DNA of 64,000 nucleotides from Bacteroidota bacterium (GTDB taxonomy: Bacteria; Bacteroidota; Bacteroidia; Cytophagales; Cyclobacteriaceae). The notes under the pieces were generated by a model that saw nothing but the letters and a program-made list of their open reading frames with translations, made no database searches and was not told the origin of the DNA. The translations under genes and the position numbers were made by a program. This document shows, piece by piece, positions 52,136 through 62,096 of the stretch. The DNA is taken from contig JAFDYV010000007.1 in NCBI GenBank assembly GCA_018267275.1, forward strand, positions 186,001 to 250,000, read 5' to 3'. Numbering within the stretch: position 1 is the stretch's first letter; the number at the start of each line of letters is the position of its first letter.

Positions 52136-53824
52136 ATGGAAATACTAGAGGAGAAGAAAAACAAGAACAAACCGTATAAGCCAGTTCTTGAGGATATACC
52201 TGATTGGCCCGTCTACAAGCTGAGCAAAAACCGCAAGGAGTTTATAGATGATGTAGCCCAGCAATCCATTCAACGCATCAAAGCACTGCGGCCGCAAAGC
52301 AAGCAACTGATTGATGACCTGGAAGCCACCGTATACCGCGAACAAAATCGATTGAAACGGAATCGCTGGCGCGTGGACCCAAAAGATGACCCGCGGTTTT
52401 GGTCGGACGTGAAGAACGAACTGTCGGCACTGACTAACAAAAGCCAAGAGGAGGTAGACCGTGCGGTGGATTCTATTTTGGAGAAAATCACGCATCGCTA
52501 TGCGAGCGAGATTGCGGGTAATTTTAAACAGACATCGTACAAATTCGCACGCAGTGTGCTCAAGTTTGGTTTTTTGCGTTTGCTGAACGGGGTGCGCATC
52601 AAAAAATTTGGTGCATTTTTTCGGAGTCAATATACGCTGCGCGATAAGATTCAAATCGTGGGCAAAGTAAAAATGTTACGCAAGTTGGCGAGGCAAGGCA
52701 CAGTAGTAATGGTGCCCACGCACTTCAGCAACCTCGATTCAATTTTAATTGGTTGGGTCATCCACTCAATGGGCTTACCTGCGTTTATTTATGGTGCAGG
52801 TCTGAATCTTTTCAACATCAAAATCATAGCCTATTTTATGAACAGCCTCGGGGCTTATAAAGTCGACCGAAGGAAAAAGAACTTACCCTACTTGGAGACA
52901 TTAAAGATGTATTCGAGCTTGGCCATGCAGCGAGGCGCACATAGTTTGTTTTTTCCGGGAGGCACTCGCTCGCGCTCCGGTATGATTGAAAAGCAATTGA
53001 AGTTGGGGTTGTTGAGCACAGCGATTGAAGCACAAAGGGCCTTGTATTCGCAGCATGGCGAAGCAAAAAAGATTTTTGTTGTGCCGGTAACGCTTAACTA
53101 TCACTGTGTGTTAGAGGCGCCCGAGCTGATAGAAGATTATCTCCAAGTGAAAGGCCAAGACCGATACTTTCCGGAAGAAGATAAGTATGGAAGTTTTCAA
53201 TTGATTCGTTTTGTTTTTAGGTTTTTCAGTAACCCTTCCAGCATTTCGGTTTCTATTGGGCCTGGATTAGATGTGATGGGTAATTACGTAGACGAAAACG
53301 GAAATAGCCTCGATCAGGCAGGGAGAATTGTTAACACAAAAGAGTATTTTGTATCGAATGGTGACATCACCATCGATAGGCAGCGCGAAGATGAGTATAC
53401 GCGCATGCTCAGCCAGCGCATTGTGACTGAGTACCACAAAATCAATCGCGTCTTTTCGAGCCACCTAGTGGCGTTTGTTGCCTTTGCGATGTGGCAAAAG
53501 AAGTTCGCTAATCTTGACCTGTTCAGTTTGCTGCGGTTGCCCGAGGAAGATCTAGAATTAGATTATGTAGAGTTTAAACAGACCTTTAAAAGAGTACGCA
53601 AACAAATCTACGTGATGAAGCAAGAGGGGAAAATCAATTTTGCTTCACATCTTAAAGGTAAGTCAGATAGTTCTATACAGCGCGGCATTGATAACGTTGG
53701 CGTTTTTCACCTCAATCGGCCTTTAATGAAAAACAAGAAAGGCAATATCATCACCAAAGATTTAACGTTGCTTTATTACTATCACAATCGCCTGGTGGGT
53801 TATGACCTTGAACAGTTTATCTGA
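52136..53824 (+). CDS. glycerol-3-phosphate / 1-acylglycerol-3-phosphate acyltransferase-like protein
   Basis: 562 residues. A PlsC/PlsB-type domain is central: VPTHFSNLDSILIGW (H-x4-D motif, here HFSNLDS), FPGGTRSRSG (the FPEGTRS-type phosphate-binding motif with Gly), and VPVTLNYH. The N- and C-terminal regions are longer than in PlsC, so it resembles a bacterial PlsB-type enzyme. Its gene overlaps gpsA by 23 bases, so product of GpsA (glycerol 3-phosphate) is probably its substrate. Confidence 0.85.
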   Translation: MEILEEKKNKNKPYKPVLEDIPDWPVYKLSKNRKEFIDDVAQQSIQRIKALRPQSKQLIDDLEATVYREQNRLKRNRWRVDPKDDPRFWSDVKNELSALTNKSQEEVDRAVDSILEKITHRYASEIAGNFKQTSYKFARSVLKFGFLRLLNGVRIKKFGAFFRSQYTLRDKIQIVGKVKMLRKLARQGTVVMVPTHFSNLDSILIGWVIHSMGLPAFIYGAGLNLFNIKIIAYFMNSLGAYKVDRRKKNLPYLETLKMYSSLAMQRGAHSLFFPGGTRSRSGMIEKQLKLGLLSTAIEAQRALYSQHGEAKKIFVVPVTLNYHCVLEAPELIEDYLQVKGQDRYFPEEDKYGSFQLIRFVFRFFSNPSSISVSIGPGLDVMGNYVDENGNSLDQAGRIVNTKEYFVSNGDITIDRQREDEYTRMLSQRIVTEYHKINRVFSSHLVAFVAFAMWQKKFANLDLFSLLRLPEEDLELDYVEFKQTFKRVRKQIYVMKQEGKINFASHLKGKSDSSIQRGIDNVGVFHLNRPLMKNKKGNIITKDLTLLYYYHNRLVGYDLEQFI

Positions 53825-54857
53825 AAAACCCGTGGGTGTAATTGGTGCTGGTAATTTCGGCACCGTAATAGCCAACTTGCTGGCTATTAACCGCAATGTG
53901 TTGCTCTATGCCCGAGATGAAAAGGCGGTCCATAACATCAATCACAAAAAGGAAAATCGCGGCCACAAAATTCACGGCAACGTGGTCGCCACCCACGATT
54001 TGCGCGAAGTAGCAGAGAAGTGTGATGTCATTTTTCCCATGGTGCCATCGCAGCATTTTCGACAGATGATGCGCAAGCTGTCTCCATTTCTGCATCCATA
54101 CCATGTGCTCATTCATGGAACCAAAGGTTTTGACATTAAGTTGCGCAAAGGAGAAACGATTGAAAGTGTGCCGACTTTGAGTCGCAAGCAGGTGAAAACC
54201 ATCAGCGAAGTGATCCGCGAAGAAAGTGTGGTGGTTCGCATCGGTTGTTTGGCAGGCCCCAACCTATCCAAAGAGTTGGCGCAACGCCAGCCGGCTGCCA
54301 CAGTGGTGGCGAGTCCATTTGATGAAGTGATACAAATCGGCAAACGGTTGTTACGCAACGAGCGTTTTCAAGTGTATGAAAATCGCGATATGGTGGGTGT
54401 AGAAATTGCGGGCGTATTGAAAAACATTATCGCGATTGCCTCGGGTGCGTTAAGCGGTTTGGGTTATGGCGAAAATGCAAAAGGCTTGTTGGTGAGCCGA
54501 GGTGCTGTGGAGATGGTCTATTTAGGCCGTGCGCTGGGAGGTGATGTAAAAGCATTTTTGGGAGTGGCGGGAATCGGTGATTTGGTGACTACGTGTAACA
54601 GCCCAATGAGTAGAAATTTTACAGTAGGGTACCGTTTGGCGAAAGGGGAAAAGCTTGAAGACATTTTAACTGATATGGGCGAAATTGCCGAAGGTGTGAA
54701 CACCGTTCGTATTGCCAAGAAATGTGCCGACTACTATAAGATTCGCGCGTTAATTACCGACCGATTGTACCGCGTGCTGTTTGAGGGTACTACCGTAGAA
54801 GAGGCATTGGAGTTTTTGATGCGTTTTCCACTTAGCGCGGATATCGATTTTATTTGA
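53802..54857 (+). CDS. gpsA: NAD(P)+-dependent glycerol-3-phosphate dehydrogenase
   Basis: 351 residues. GVIGAGNFGTVIANLLA is the dinucleotide-binding motif; ATVVASP, EIAGVLKNIIAIASGALSGLGYGENAKG (catalytic Lys) and GIGDLVTTCNSPMSRN are diagnostic. It makes sn-glycerol 3-phosphate for phospholipids. Translation is probably coupled to the upstream acyltransferase through a 23-base overlap; together they begin phospholipid synthesis. Confidence 0.96.
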   Translation: MTLNSLSEKPVGVIGAGNFGTVIANLLAINRNVLLYARDEKAVHNINHKKENRGHKIHGNVVATHDLREVAEKCDVIFPMVPSQHFRQMMRKLSPFLHPYHVLIHGTKGFDIKLRKGETIESVPTLSRKQVKTISEVIREESVVVRIGCLAGPNLSKELAQRQPAATVVASPFDEVIQIGKRLLRNERFQVYENRDMVGVEIAGVLKNIIAIASGALSGLGYGENAKGLLVSRGAVEMVYLGRALGGDVKAFLGVAGIGDLVTTCNSPMSRNFTVGYRLAKGEKLEDILTDMGEIAEGVNTVRIAKKCADYYKIRALITDRLYRVLFEGTTVEEALEFLMRFPLSADIDFI

Positions 54858-57054
54858 GTTCAACTTTTGCATACTGCACAAACTCTTGTGCAAACTTCTC
54901 AACAAATTCAATTTCCGCAGGCGTTAGTTCCCTTTTCTTTTTGTAGAAAACCAATCGGTTGTTGTGGCACTCAATGTGCATCTGCTCACGGTTTTCAAGA
55001 AACCGAATTAATGGTTCTTTGAAAAATGTGCTCATCAACGCTTCGTGTTCACTCCGCAGATAATACTTCTTCGAAAATTCAGGGTATGCCGCAAAGTCTA
55101 TGTCTTTGCCCGCACTTTGTTCGAAAAGCTTGGACCACAATCCTTCCGGTTCCAATGCAAAATCAGGAATGTTCAATTTGGTTTCTGACAATTGTACAGT
55201 GGTAATTACCGCATCTGCCTTGGCATGGCCAGCGCCTTCTCGCACGTGCATATCGCTTACCTCTATTTTACCAAATGAGGTGTATTTGAGCATCAAGTTT
55301 TCTTCATAAAGTACATCATGACCTTTCTCAATTGGGAAGTCTTCATATTTGGCACCAACCCTCAATTTTTGCGGAAAGAAATCGTAACCATGTGCATTTG
55401 CAAATTCGCGCAGCTCAACTTGACGAGTCGTGAGCTTGATTTCGAGGGTGTTAATTTTGTTGGTAGAAAATTTTCTGGCTGCCAGAGGATGGTTAGAAAA
55501 AGGATTGAACTTTTCTAAACCTACTAAACTAATGTGGCCGCCCGTTTGGTGATACTCTTCTTCGAAGTGGTGCAACTGTTCCATAAAAGAGTGGTCAACC
55601 AATTTACTTTCTGAGAAATTGAAATTGATTTGCTTGCCTGGCTTTAAGCTTGCCCACAATTTTTTGTAACCAATGAAATTGGAGAATATGGCCGAGTCTT
55701 TGACTTTAATATCGTAAACGTCTCCATTTTCATGGATCTCATATTTTGCTTTGAATAAACTTGCCACAGGCGCACCGTTGATAACATGGAAAACGAATTT
55801 TGTGAGAATACCAGCACCCACGCCCAACAGCAAGTCTTCGCCCACTGTAACCACAATTGTAACACAAAAAATCACCAACTGCTCTGAGCCAACTTTGAAT
55901 GTGTTTACAAATTCTTTCGGGGCCGCCAAACGATAAGCCACCGCAATAAGCATGGCTGCCAATGCCGTGTTCGGAATCAAGTTGATGACGGGTATCAACA
56001 CAAGCATTGCCAAAAACAAAAAGAGGCCGTGAAAGAAGTTAGCCCACCGGGTTTTAGCGCCATTGTTTACGTTAGCGGAGCTACGTGCTACTTCTGATAT
56101 CATCGGCAAGCCACCCAACAAACCAGACAGGCCGTTGCCAATGGAGAGTGCCCGCAAGTCTTTGTTGTAGTCTGACACGCGTTTGAATGGGTCAAGGCCG
56201 TCTATGGCTTTTACGGTTAGTAAAGATTCTAAACTGTTGACGAACAAAAACATCAGCACATATTTCCAAAACACGAAAGTGCCAATGGCATCAAAGCTTG
56301 CATTGATTTTAACGCCCTGCCAAAAGTCAACGATGTGCACCAACGCAAATGGCTTCCCGTCTTGCGCCAAAATTTCGCCCAAGCCAAGCGCCATCGAAAG
56401 AGGAATTGCTACTACCAGGACAACCATTGGCGCAGGTATCGTCTTGAAGATCCCCCCAATTCTTGGCAATACAAAAATGATGAGTAGACTAAGCACGCCC
56501 ACCGCAGCAATTTTTGGGTTGGCATTTTGGATAAACATGGGAATGTGAGTGTAGAGATGAATTGGATCTAGCCCTTTGGTAAGCGAAGCATCTACGCCCA
56601 ATAGTATTGGAAATTGTTTGGCAAAAATCAAAAAACCAATGGCGGCCAACATGCCGTGCACCGCAGAGAGAGGGAAAAAATCACTGTAGGACCCAAACTT
56701 TAATAGTCCGAACCCAAATTGAATAACAGACATCACTACGATACAGCCACAAGTAAGTGCTACCGCATCACCCATGTTCAGCGATCCAAAATCAGTAACG
56801 GCTCCTGCACAAACCGTGATTAGCCCCGCTGCAGGCCCTTTAATGGTGAGGCGTGAGCCGGCAAAAATACTTACCACCAGCCCACCAATCATGGCTGTAA
56901 GCACGCCCATGGCGGCAGGAAATCCACTGGCCTTCGCGATGCCCAAGCTCAGCGGTAGTGCAAGTAAGAAAACGAGAAAGCCAGAAAGCGCATCGGTGTT
57001 CCAATTTTGCTTGAGGCCTTCAAGGCCATCTTTAGGTAGTTCAATTGTCTTCAT
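54850..57054 (-). CDS. SulP-family anion transporter (putative bicarbonate)
   Basis: 734 residues. About 13 helices (residues 20-420) with DALSGFLVFLLALPLSLGIAKASGFP and VKAIDGLDPFKRVSDYNKDLRALSIGNG, then a STAS domain (about 440-530). The C-terminal about 200 residues after it are not recognised. SulP transporters carry sulfate, bicarbonate (BicA) or other anions. The divergent dabA-dabB pair supports bicarbonate here (inference). Slight overlap (8 bases) with the convergent gpsA end. Confidence 0.88.
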   Translation of the reverse strand: MKTIELPKDGLEGLKQNWNTDALSGFLVFLLALPLSLGIAKASGFPAAMGVLTAMIGGLVVSIFAGSRLTIKGPAAGLITVCAGAVTDFGSLNMGDAVALTCGCIVVMSVIQFGFGLLKFGSYSDFFPLSAVHGMLAAIGFLIFAKQFPILLGVDASLTKGLDPIHLYTHIPMFIQNANPKIAAVGVLSLLIIFVLPRIGGIFKTIPAPMVVLVVAIPLSMALGLGEILAQDGKPFALVHIVDFWQGVKINASFDAIGTFVFWKYVLMFLFVNSLESLLTVKAIDGLDPFKRVSDYNKDLRALSIGNGLSGLLGGLPMISEVARSSANVNNGAKTRWANFFHGLFLFLAMLVLIPVINLIPNTALAAMLIAVAYRLAAPKEFVNTFKVGSEQLVIFCVTIVVTVGEDLLLGVGAGILTKFVFHVINGAPVASLFKAKYEIHENGDVYDIKVKDSAIFSNFIGYKKLWASLKPGKQINFNFSESKLVDHSFMEQLHHFEEEYHQTGGHISLVGLEKFNPFSNHPLAARKFSTNKINTLEIKLTTRQVELREFANAHGYDFFPQKLRVGAKYEDFPIEKGHDVLYEENLMLKYTSFGKIEVSDMHVREGAGHAKADAVITTVQLSETKLNIPDFALEPEGLWSKLFEQSAGKDIDFAAYPEFSKKYYLRSEHEALMSTFFKEPLIRFLENREQMHIECHNNRLVFYKKKRELTPAEIEFVEKFAQEFVQYAKVELK

Positions 57055-57244
57055 TACTTGCGGTTTGGGTTTATCGCAAATGTGAATATTATTCTTTAAA
57101 GTCCTAACCTAGGTGTAAGTTCTCTTGTCAAGTTGAAGTAAGCATTCTGAAAAAAGCATGTGCATGAAAGTAAGACTATCGCTTTTGAAATTTTTTCTCA
57201 CACAACAGCTCATCATTTTTCTAACAACGAAGAACGAAATTCTA

Positions 57245-57252
57245 TACATTTG
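57245..57252 (+). promoter_or_regulatory. -7 element TACATTTG upstream of the small exported protein
   Basis: TACATTTG ends 5 bases before ATG 57258, consistent with a nearly leaderless transcript. It may drive the small gene and dabA-dabB. The -33 box is not obvious. Confidence 0.45.
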
Positions 57253-57257
57253 AAAAA

Positions 57258-57596
57258 ATGAACATCACATTTTGGATACAAGTAAAATCGTGGGCAGCCT
57301 TGGCTGTGTTTTGCTTTTCGTTGGTGTCCATTTCAACTTTTTCTGAAGAGGTTGACGAGTTTGACTTTGGCAACACATCTTTTGAAGCAGCAGCTGCTGG
57401 CGATTCTACACCGGCCGAAGAAAGGGAGGGCTCTGAATCTTTGGACAAGCGTACGTTGGTGTATGCGCCTGCTGCGTTTGCGTTCAATACTTGTTTGCAG
57501 CTTGATAACCGTGTAAATAGAAAAGTAGCTCTCACTTTTGTTACATATTGCGTAGGCAAGTCTTTGTACCTTGTGCACCGCGCGGTGCTGCTATAG
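57258..57596 (+). CDS. small exported protein upstream of dabA, unknown
   Basis: 112 residues: hydrophobic N-terminus (SWAALAVFCFSLVSISTF), an acidic stretch (EEVDEFDFGNTSFEAAAAGD), then a helical segment. Not recognised. It ends about 77 bases before the preferred dabA start, and its frame overlaps the longest possible dabA ORF, which favours the later dabA start. It could be a regulator or accessory membrane peptide of the Dab system (inference). Confidence 0.65.
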   Translation: MNITFWIQVKSWAALAVFCFSLVSISTFSEEVDEFDFGNTSFEAAAAGDSTPAEEREGSESLDKRTLVYAPAAFAFNTCLQLDNRVNRKVALTFVTYCVGKSLYLVHRAVLL

Positions 57597-57673
57597 GTCG
57601 GCCGGTTTTTTCTTTTTCCGCTTTTGACTTTCGAATGGCCGCCATTCGAATCTTTACAATTCACAACCAAGAA

Positions 57674-60187
57674 ATGGAATCCCAACATTCAATATTTGAT
57701 GAACACCAAGTCATTCACGACTTAAAGCATTATTTGCCTGCGCAGGCTCCTCTCAAAGACTTTATTCACCATAACACCCTACACGCTTTTCAGCAATTGA
57801 AATTCAAAGACGGTGTCAGGCATGCCTCTGAGATTTTGGGATATCGGTCCTCGTTGTCGCTCGGTGATTACCGAAGATTGTTTGCAACAGGTCAAATCAA
57901 TCCGGAAGTGCTCGATAGAGTGATTCGCGAAAAGAAAGGTGACGCATTTGACGAGTGGAAAGCGAAAGTCACAACGCACGAATATCATAACACTTCAACA
58001 CCACGAATCGGAGCCCTTCGCAGTCAGTGGAAAAAGTGTTATCGCATCGACATGGACTCTTTGGTACAGCCCATTCTGTTCCGCATTTTGTGTAGTTACC
58101 TCGATCAGGGAATTGCCATTTGGAATTTTCCGATCCGGGAGCAAACCTTTTTGGCCTCACTGCGCGAAATGGAAAAAAAGAGCTTAAGTAGCTTTTTTCG
58201 CAAAAAGAGAGCTAGGCAATTACTGTTGGAGACCAAATGTGAAATCAAAGACTTGTTAGATACTTTGATTGGAGATGAATCACTTTATCAGCAGTATTTG
58301 TTCGATCAACAATTTGCCCATCAGGGTTGGTCGGGTATGGTGAGTACCATCGAAGACCAACCATTTACGATTTTGGATCCGCGCAAGCTTTCGATGCATG
58401 ACTTAATTGTGTTTGAGTTGCTGCTGGAGATTGACGCCTTGGATTTTGAATTTGGTACAGGATGGCAGCCGTTGGCGCAGCAAATTACCGAGCGACCAAT
58501 TGAACTATTTGCAGACGTGCAGGAACGCGAAATACACGAGGTTCTTTTTATTTGGCAAGAAGCATTTGAATGGACCTACCACGATCAGGTGCTGGCAGGT
58601 ATCATGCAAAAGAAAGTGCCGGATAAGAAATTCACTTCAAAGAGCTTTCAAGCACTGCTTTGCATTGATGATCGCGAGTGTTCATTGAGGCGTTACATCG
58701 AAGAATTGGACCCAACAGCAGAAACCTTCGGCACGCCTGGTTTTTTTTCTGTTGAGTTCTATTATCAGCCCGAGGGCGGAAAGTTTTATACCAAACTCTG
58801 CCCAGCGCCTGTTACGCCAAAATACCTGGTGAAGGGCGTAGGTGGCGAGAAGCTGCAGAAGGATGCGTACCTTAACAAACACTCCCATTCGTTTTATGGA
58901 GGTTGGCTCATCTCGCAAACGCTTGGTTTTTGGTCTGCGTTCCTCTTGTTCCTCAATATTTTCAAACCCTCCATGGGTCCGGCCACTGCTTCTTCATTTA
59001 AGCATATGAGCAAGAAGTCGAAGCTCACGATCGAGAATCACTCTCCCGAACAAAAAGAAAATGACTTGCAAATTGGTTTTACTTTAGACGAGATGGCCAA
59101 CCGCGTAGAGGCGCTTCTTAAGAGTATTGGCTTAGTAAAAGAATTTGCGCCCTTGGTGTATGCCGTTGGCCATGGGTCCAGCAGCGTGAACAATCCACAT
59201 TATGCCGCTTATGATTGCGGGGCATGTTCTGGCCGTGCAGGCTCGGTAAATGCACGTGTCATTTCCTTTATGGCTAACCATCAAAAGGTTCGTGAAGTGC
59301 TGCGTGGCCGCGGTATTGATATTCCAGATACGACTCAGTTCATTGGTGGTTTGCACGATACCACGCGCGATGAGGTGGTGTTTTTTGATGAAGATGTACT
59401 GACACCACTAAATCTACAGAGCCACAAAAAAAACGAAGCTGTTTTTGCCAACGCACTCGATTATAATGCGAAAGAGCGATCGCGTAGGTTTGCATCAATC
59501 GATTCGCACTTAGCACCGGCAGCGATCCATGAAAAAGTGCGCACACGGTCGGTTTCATTGTTTGAGCCGAGGCCCGAACTCAACCATGCAACCAATGCGC
59601 TGTGTATTGTGGGCAGACGTGAGTTGACGAAGCATTTATTCATGGATAGAAGGGCTTTCATGAATTCTTACGACTATAGGGTAGACCCAGACGGTAAGTT
59701 TTTGGTGAACGTTCTTAGGCCGGTGGGGCCGGTTTGTGGTGGCATCAATCTCGAGTACTTCTTTTCTAGGGTTGACAATCAGAAGTTGGGAGCTGGTTCT
59801 AAGCTACCCCACAATGTAATGGGGTTGTTTGGCGTGGCCAATGGCATCGATGGAGATTTAAGGCCAGGTTTGCCCAGCCAAATGATAGAAGTGCACGACC
59901 CCGTGCGGTTGATGGTGATTGTTGAGCATTTTCCGGAAATAGTATTGATGGCCATTCAGAAGGAGGCGCCAACATATGAGTGGTTCTTGAACGAGTGGGT
60001 ACGTATTGTCGCAGTTCATCCGGATACTCACCAATTGTATTTGTTCAAAGAGGGCGATTTCAGCCTTTATCAGCCCACTCTAAAAGAAGTGCCAGTGGCT
60101 CCAAATTTGAAATCCATTTTTGAAGATCACGAAGAAAATCTGCCAGTGTACGAGTTAGAGAAAACGCTATCGCCATCCTTATCATGA
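57674..60187 (+). CDS. dabA: inorganic carbon transporter subunit DabA (DUF2309)
   Basis: 837 residues from ATG 57674 (MESQHSIFDEHQVIHDLKHYLPAQ), which fits the family N-terminus; earlier starts (57548, 57635) overlap the small upstream gene. DabA is a beta-carbonic-anhydrase-like zinc protein. The four ligand-site residues known from Halothiobacillus are present with the right spacing: Cys330-x-Asp332 (LCIDDRE), His500 (GHGSSS) and Cys515 (CGACSG), 15 residues apart as in the reference. It overlaps dabB by ATGA. Confidence 0.95.
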   Translation: MESQHSIFDEHQVIHDLKHYLPAQAPLKDFIHHNTLHAFQQLKFKDGVRHASEILGYRSSLSLGDYRRLFATGQINPEVLDRVIREKKGDAFDEWKAKVTTHEYHNTSTPRIGALRSQWKKCYRIDMDSLVQPILFRILCSYLDQGIAIWNFPIREQTFLASLREMEKKSLSSFFRKKRARQLLLETKCEIKDLLDTLIGDESLYQQYLFDQQFAHQGWSGMVSTIEDQPFTILDPRKLSMHDLIVFELLLEIDALDFEFGTGWQPLAQQITERPIELFADVQEREIHEVLFIWQEAFEWTYHDQVLAGIMQKKVPDKKFTSKSFQALLCIDDRECSLRRYIEELDPTAETFGTPGFFSVEFYYQPEGGKFYTKLCPAPVTPKYLVKGVGGEKLQKDAYLNKHSHSFYGGWLISQTLGFWSAFLLFLNIFKPSMGPATASSFKHMSKKSKLTIENHSPEQKENDLQIGFTLDEMANRVEALLKSIGLVKEFAPLVYAVGHGSSSVNNPHYAAYDCGACSGRAGSVNARVISFMANHQKVREVLRGRGIDIPDTTQFIGGLHDTTRDEVVFFDEDVLTPLNLQSHKKNEAVFANALDYNAKERSRRFASIDSHLAPAAIHEKVRTRSVSLFEPRPELNHATNALCIVGRRELTKHLFMDRRAFMNSYDYRVDPDGKFLVNVLRPVGPVCGGINLEYFFSRVDNQKLGAGSKLPHNVMGLFGVANGIDGDLRPGLPSQMIEVHDPVRLMVIVEHFPEIVLMAIQKEAPTYEWFLNEWVRIVAVHPDTHQLYLFKEGDFSLYQPTLKEVPVAPNLKSIFEDHEENLPVYELEKTLSPSLS

Positions 60188-62052
60188 AATCATTTTTAGA
60201 GTTTTTTGTATTGATTCCCCTTATCGGTTTTTTGGGAAGCCTTTTTTTACCACGGCATAACGAAGGGTTGATTGCCAAATGGACATTCACCTCAGTAGCC
60301 GTTCACATGATCAGCTTTCAAGCTTTTTTGATGTATTGGATTTTACAAGGTTATGATGCCATTAACCTAAAAGATATTGTATTGTACAGAAGCGAGCAGT
60401 ATGAATTCTTCCTCGATTTCTACTTTGATAAGATTACGGCCGTCTACATTTTTGTTGGGTCGCTACTCACTTTCATGGTGACAATGTACAGCCGCACTTA
60501 CTTACACCGCGAGGTAGGCTACAAGCGATTCTTCAACACCATTTTGCTTTTTTATTTGGGCTACAATTTGGCGGTCTTTTCGGGTAACTTAGAAACGTTG
60601 TTTATCGGCTGGGAAATTTTGGGTATCTCTTCTTTTTTGCTTATCGCGTTTTACCGCGATCGCTACCTGCCCGTAAAAAACGCAGTGAAAGTTTTTTCCA
60701 TTTATCGCGTTGCCGATGTGGGCTTGATTTTGGCGATGTGGATGAGCCATCACCTGTGGCATGAGAGTATCACTTTTGACGAACTCAGCAACTATGATTT
60801 GATTCATTCCCATTTACAAGAACACACATGGGTGGGTGTTTTTATCTCGCTCATGTTTTTGCTCTCCGCTTCGGCAAAATCTGCGCAACTGCCATTTTCA
60901 TCATGGCTTCCCCGCGCAATGGAAGGACCCACACCAAGTAGTGCCATTTTTTACGGTTCGTTGTCGGTACACTTGGGCGTTTTTATCATGATGCGTACCT
61001 ATCCAATCTGGGAGCACCAAACATCAGTGCGAGTGCTGATCGGGCTAATGGGTTTCACTACGGCAGTTATTACGACAGGCATCGCTCGTGTGCAGTCTTC
61101 TGTTAAAAGCCAGATTGCATACAGTTCCATCGCGCAAATTGGGTTGATATTTATTGAAATCGCAGCCGGGTGGGGCGCCATTGCGCTTATCCATTTTGCG
61201 GGCAATGCTTTTTTGAGAACGTATCAATTGTTGGTGTCGCCTTCTGTTGTTAGCTACCTCATTCGTGAGCAATTTTACAATTTCGTTCCGCGCATTCGAT
61301 CGGTTGAAGATTCATTTCCTCAAAGAATCCAATACACCTTGTACATGCTTTGCATCAAAGAATGGAATTTGGATTCGATGATGTATCAATATCTGTGGAA
61401 TCCGATGAAGAAGATTGGCCAATACTTTACTTTTTTAAACTTGTCGCGGGTATTTGCTTTGTTGGTGCCTGTTTACTTGGTTGGATTATTCTGCACCTAT
61501 AATAAACAATGGGTGCCAGACTCGGTGGAAGGTTACCTACCCATAGTTTTCTCACTGGTAGGGGTAATTTGTGTGTTGAAGGCATTTACCGAAAGGCAGC
61601 ATGCTCGCGTTAGTTGGCTACTGGTAATCATGAATCACTTTTGGATTGCGCTGGCAATATCGTTCAATGAGAATTTCACATTCAATGAAATTCATTTGTA
61701 CCTGATTGGTGTTGCCATTGCAGGTTTAGTTGGTTTTGCAGCATTGAGGCGGTTACGTTTGATTGAGGGCAATATTGATTTGGATCAATTTCATGGCCAC
61801 TCTTACAAACACCCAAAAATCAGTATGGTGTTTTTACTAGCCTGCTTAGGGGCTACGGGTTTCCCGATTACGCCTACATTTATTGGCGAGGACTTAATCT
61901 TCAGCCATATTCATGAAGATCAATGGTTGTTGGCCTTTTTCACTTCATTAAGTTTTGTGGTAGATGGGCTGGCCATCATTCGCATTTATGCGCGTGTGTT
62001 TTTGGGGCCGCATTCAAAGTCGGTTTATGAGATGGCGTACCGCTCATCTTAA
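60184..62052 (+). CDS. dabB: inorganic carbon transporter subunit DabB (NuoL-like)
   Basis: 622 residues with about 14-16 helices, homologous to proton-pumping complex I subunit NuoL/MrpA. SASAKSAQLPFSSWLPRAMEGPTPSSA is the key proton-channel motif with conserved Lys. DabB uses the cation gradient to drive CO2 hydration in DabA. The start overlaps the dabA stop (ATGA), so the two are coupled. No NADH dehydrogenase genes are nearby, excluding respiratory complex I. Confidence 0.94.
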   Translation: MKSFLEFFVLIPLIGFLGSLFLPRHNEGLIAKWTFTSVAVHMISFQAFLMYWILQGYDAINLKDIVLYRSEQYEFFLDFYFDKITAVYIFVGSLLTFMVTMYSRTYLHREVGYKRFFNTILLFYLGYNLAVFSGNLETLFIGWEILGISSFLLIAFYRDRYLPVKNAVKVFSIYRVADVGLILAMWMSHHLWHESITFDELSNYDLIHSHLQEHTWVGVFISLMFLLSASAKSAQLPFSSWLPRAMEGPTPSSAIFYGSLSVHLGVFIMMRTYPIWEHQTSVRVLIGLMGFTTAVITTGIARVQSSVKSQIAYSSIAQIGLIFIEIAAGWGAIALIHFAGNAFLRTYQLLVSPSVVSYLIREQFYNFVPRIRSVEDSFPQRIQYTLYMLCIKEWNLDSMMYQYLWNPMKKIGQYFTFLNLSRVFALLVPVYLVGLFCTYNKQWVPDSVEGYLPIVFSLVGVICVLKAFTERQHARVSWLLVIMNHFWIALAISFNENFTFNEIHLYLIGVAIAGLVGFAALRRLRLIEGNIDLDQFHGHSYKHPKISMVFLLACLGATGFPITPTFIGEDLIFSHIHEDQWLLAFFTSLSFVVDGLAIIRIYARVFLGPHSKSVYEMAYRSS

Positions 62053-62096
62053 ATTCTGGCCGTAGGCCTTAGGATGGGATGCCAAAGTGACAAACC

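Noticed and set aside
57548-57673. Extended N-terminus of dabA from TTG 57548
   Set aside because: The extension overlaps the end of the small upstream gene, is basic and low in family similarity, and the family N-terminus begins at 57674.
60184-62052. Respiratory complex I NuoL
   Set aside because: The gene overlaps dabA and no other nuo gene is nearby, so DabB is the better call.
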